A DNA stretch of 64,000 nt from positions 2,480,001 through 2,544,000 of the forward strand of contig NZ_CP042305.1 in NCBI RefSeq assembly GCF_007859675.1. Reading direction: 5' to 3'. Origin of the DNA: Humibacter ginsenosidimutans (GTDB lineage: Bacteria; Actinomycetota; Actinomycetes; Actinomycetales; Microbacteriaceae). The translations under genes were made by a program, and so were the position numbers. The notes beneath the pieces are model-generated. The model was given only the letters and a program-made list of their open reading frames with translations. It was not told the origin of the DNA and made no database searches. Position 1 is the first letter of the stretch; each line of letters begins with the position of its first letter. This document shows positions 63,938-64,000 of this stretch, piece by piece.

Positions 63938-64000
63938 TCACCGAGACGCCCGCCGCCTGCGCAGAACGCTCGACAGCACGGTCCCGGCTCCGACGAAGAG
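63938..64000 (-). CDS. C-terminal tail of a probable membrane-anchored surface protein (partial)
   Basis: The last 20 codons read LFVGAGTVLSSVLRRRRASR before a TGA, a hydrophobic stretch followed by an Arg cluster like the anchor of sortase-type or single-pass proteins. The rest lies beyond the window. A 14-base hairpin directly after the stop supports a real gene end. Confidence 0.45.
   Translation of the reverse strand, partial: LFVGAGTVLSSVLRRRRASR

Overview
The window is a high-GC actinobacterial chromosome segment (sampled 60-base stretches of ordinary genes are 62-65% GC). Codon use is GC-biased and the words GGATGCC/GGCATCC are extremely frequent. The family content (NCS1, DHA2 efflux pumps, AI-2E, SPFH, N-domain-less ClpB, Tat and sortase-type surface proteins) fits a member of the Microbacteriaceae; that placement is inference. 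No rRNA, tRNA, CRISPR array, transposase, prophage or replication origin was recognised.

Layout. 1-1716: end of an alpha/beta hydrolase and a convergent SDR. 1924-7108: a restriction-modification-like locus, with an XRE regulator divergent from a short methylase-like protein, an Eco57I-type methyltransferase and a GIY-YIG/superfamily-2 helicase fusion. 7327-11669: three PLP enzymes of sulfur amino acid metabolism. 11973-20516: membrane proteins, an NhaP antiporter, AlkD, YbjQ, a secreted lytic transglycosylase, a ChaA antiporter and a TolB-like propeller. 20748-25122: a DUF6421-like protein, then an SPFH / ribbon-helix-helix / ABC export cluster in which two sites share a palindromic operator half. 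25275-31019: threonine aldolase, NCS1 permease, AI-2E exporter and serine dehydratase. 31340-34628: TetR with a DHA2 pump, and a nitroreductase. 34709-41431: a 1276-residue surface protein divergent from an operon of Tat-DUF6916, GNAT and three tail-collar proteins. 41447-45964: MFS/MarR, SRPBCC/ArsR and a GPH transporter. 46097-50743: an overlapping GH1-GH20-esterase-TetR operon. 50745-57615: SDR, FBP, a second Tat-DUF6916/GNAT pair, a frameshifted MFS gene with MarR, and an MFS/MerR pair. 57801-63940: ClpB and small housekeeping or accessory genes, ending in the tail of a surface-type protein.

How genes work together. Several transporters sit next to divergent or overlapping regulators, with dyad operators between them (TetR/MFS, MarR/MFS twice, MerR/MFS, ArsR/SRPBCC). 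The glycosidase operon would release and take apart beta-glycosides or N-acetylhexosamine sugars, and a GPH-type transporter lies next to it. The DUF6916-GNAT module occurs twice with the same 4-base overlap. In one copy it leads into three collar proteins and faces a sortase-type adhesin, which suggests an uncharacterised surface system.

Non-coding content is unusual. Every convergent gene gap longer than about 60 bases holds a long dyad or a repeat. Some of these elements recur: a 60-base double-stem element (twice), a 22-base tandem repeat family (four loci), ACCGGAG-arm elements (twice), TGCAGGATAT dyads (twice), and a 79-base repeat in three copies plus a stub.
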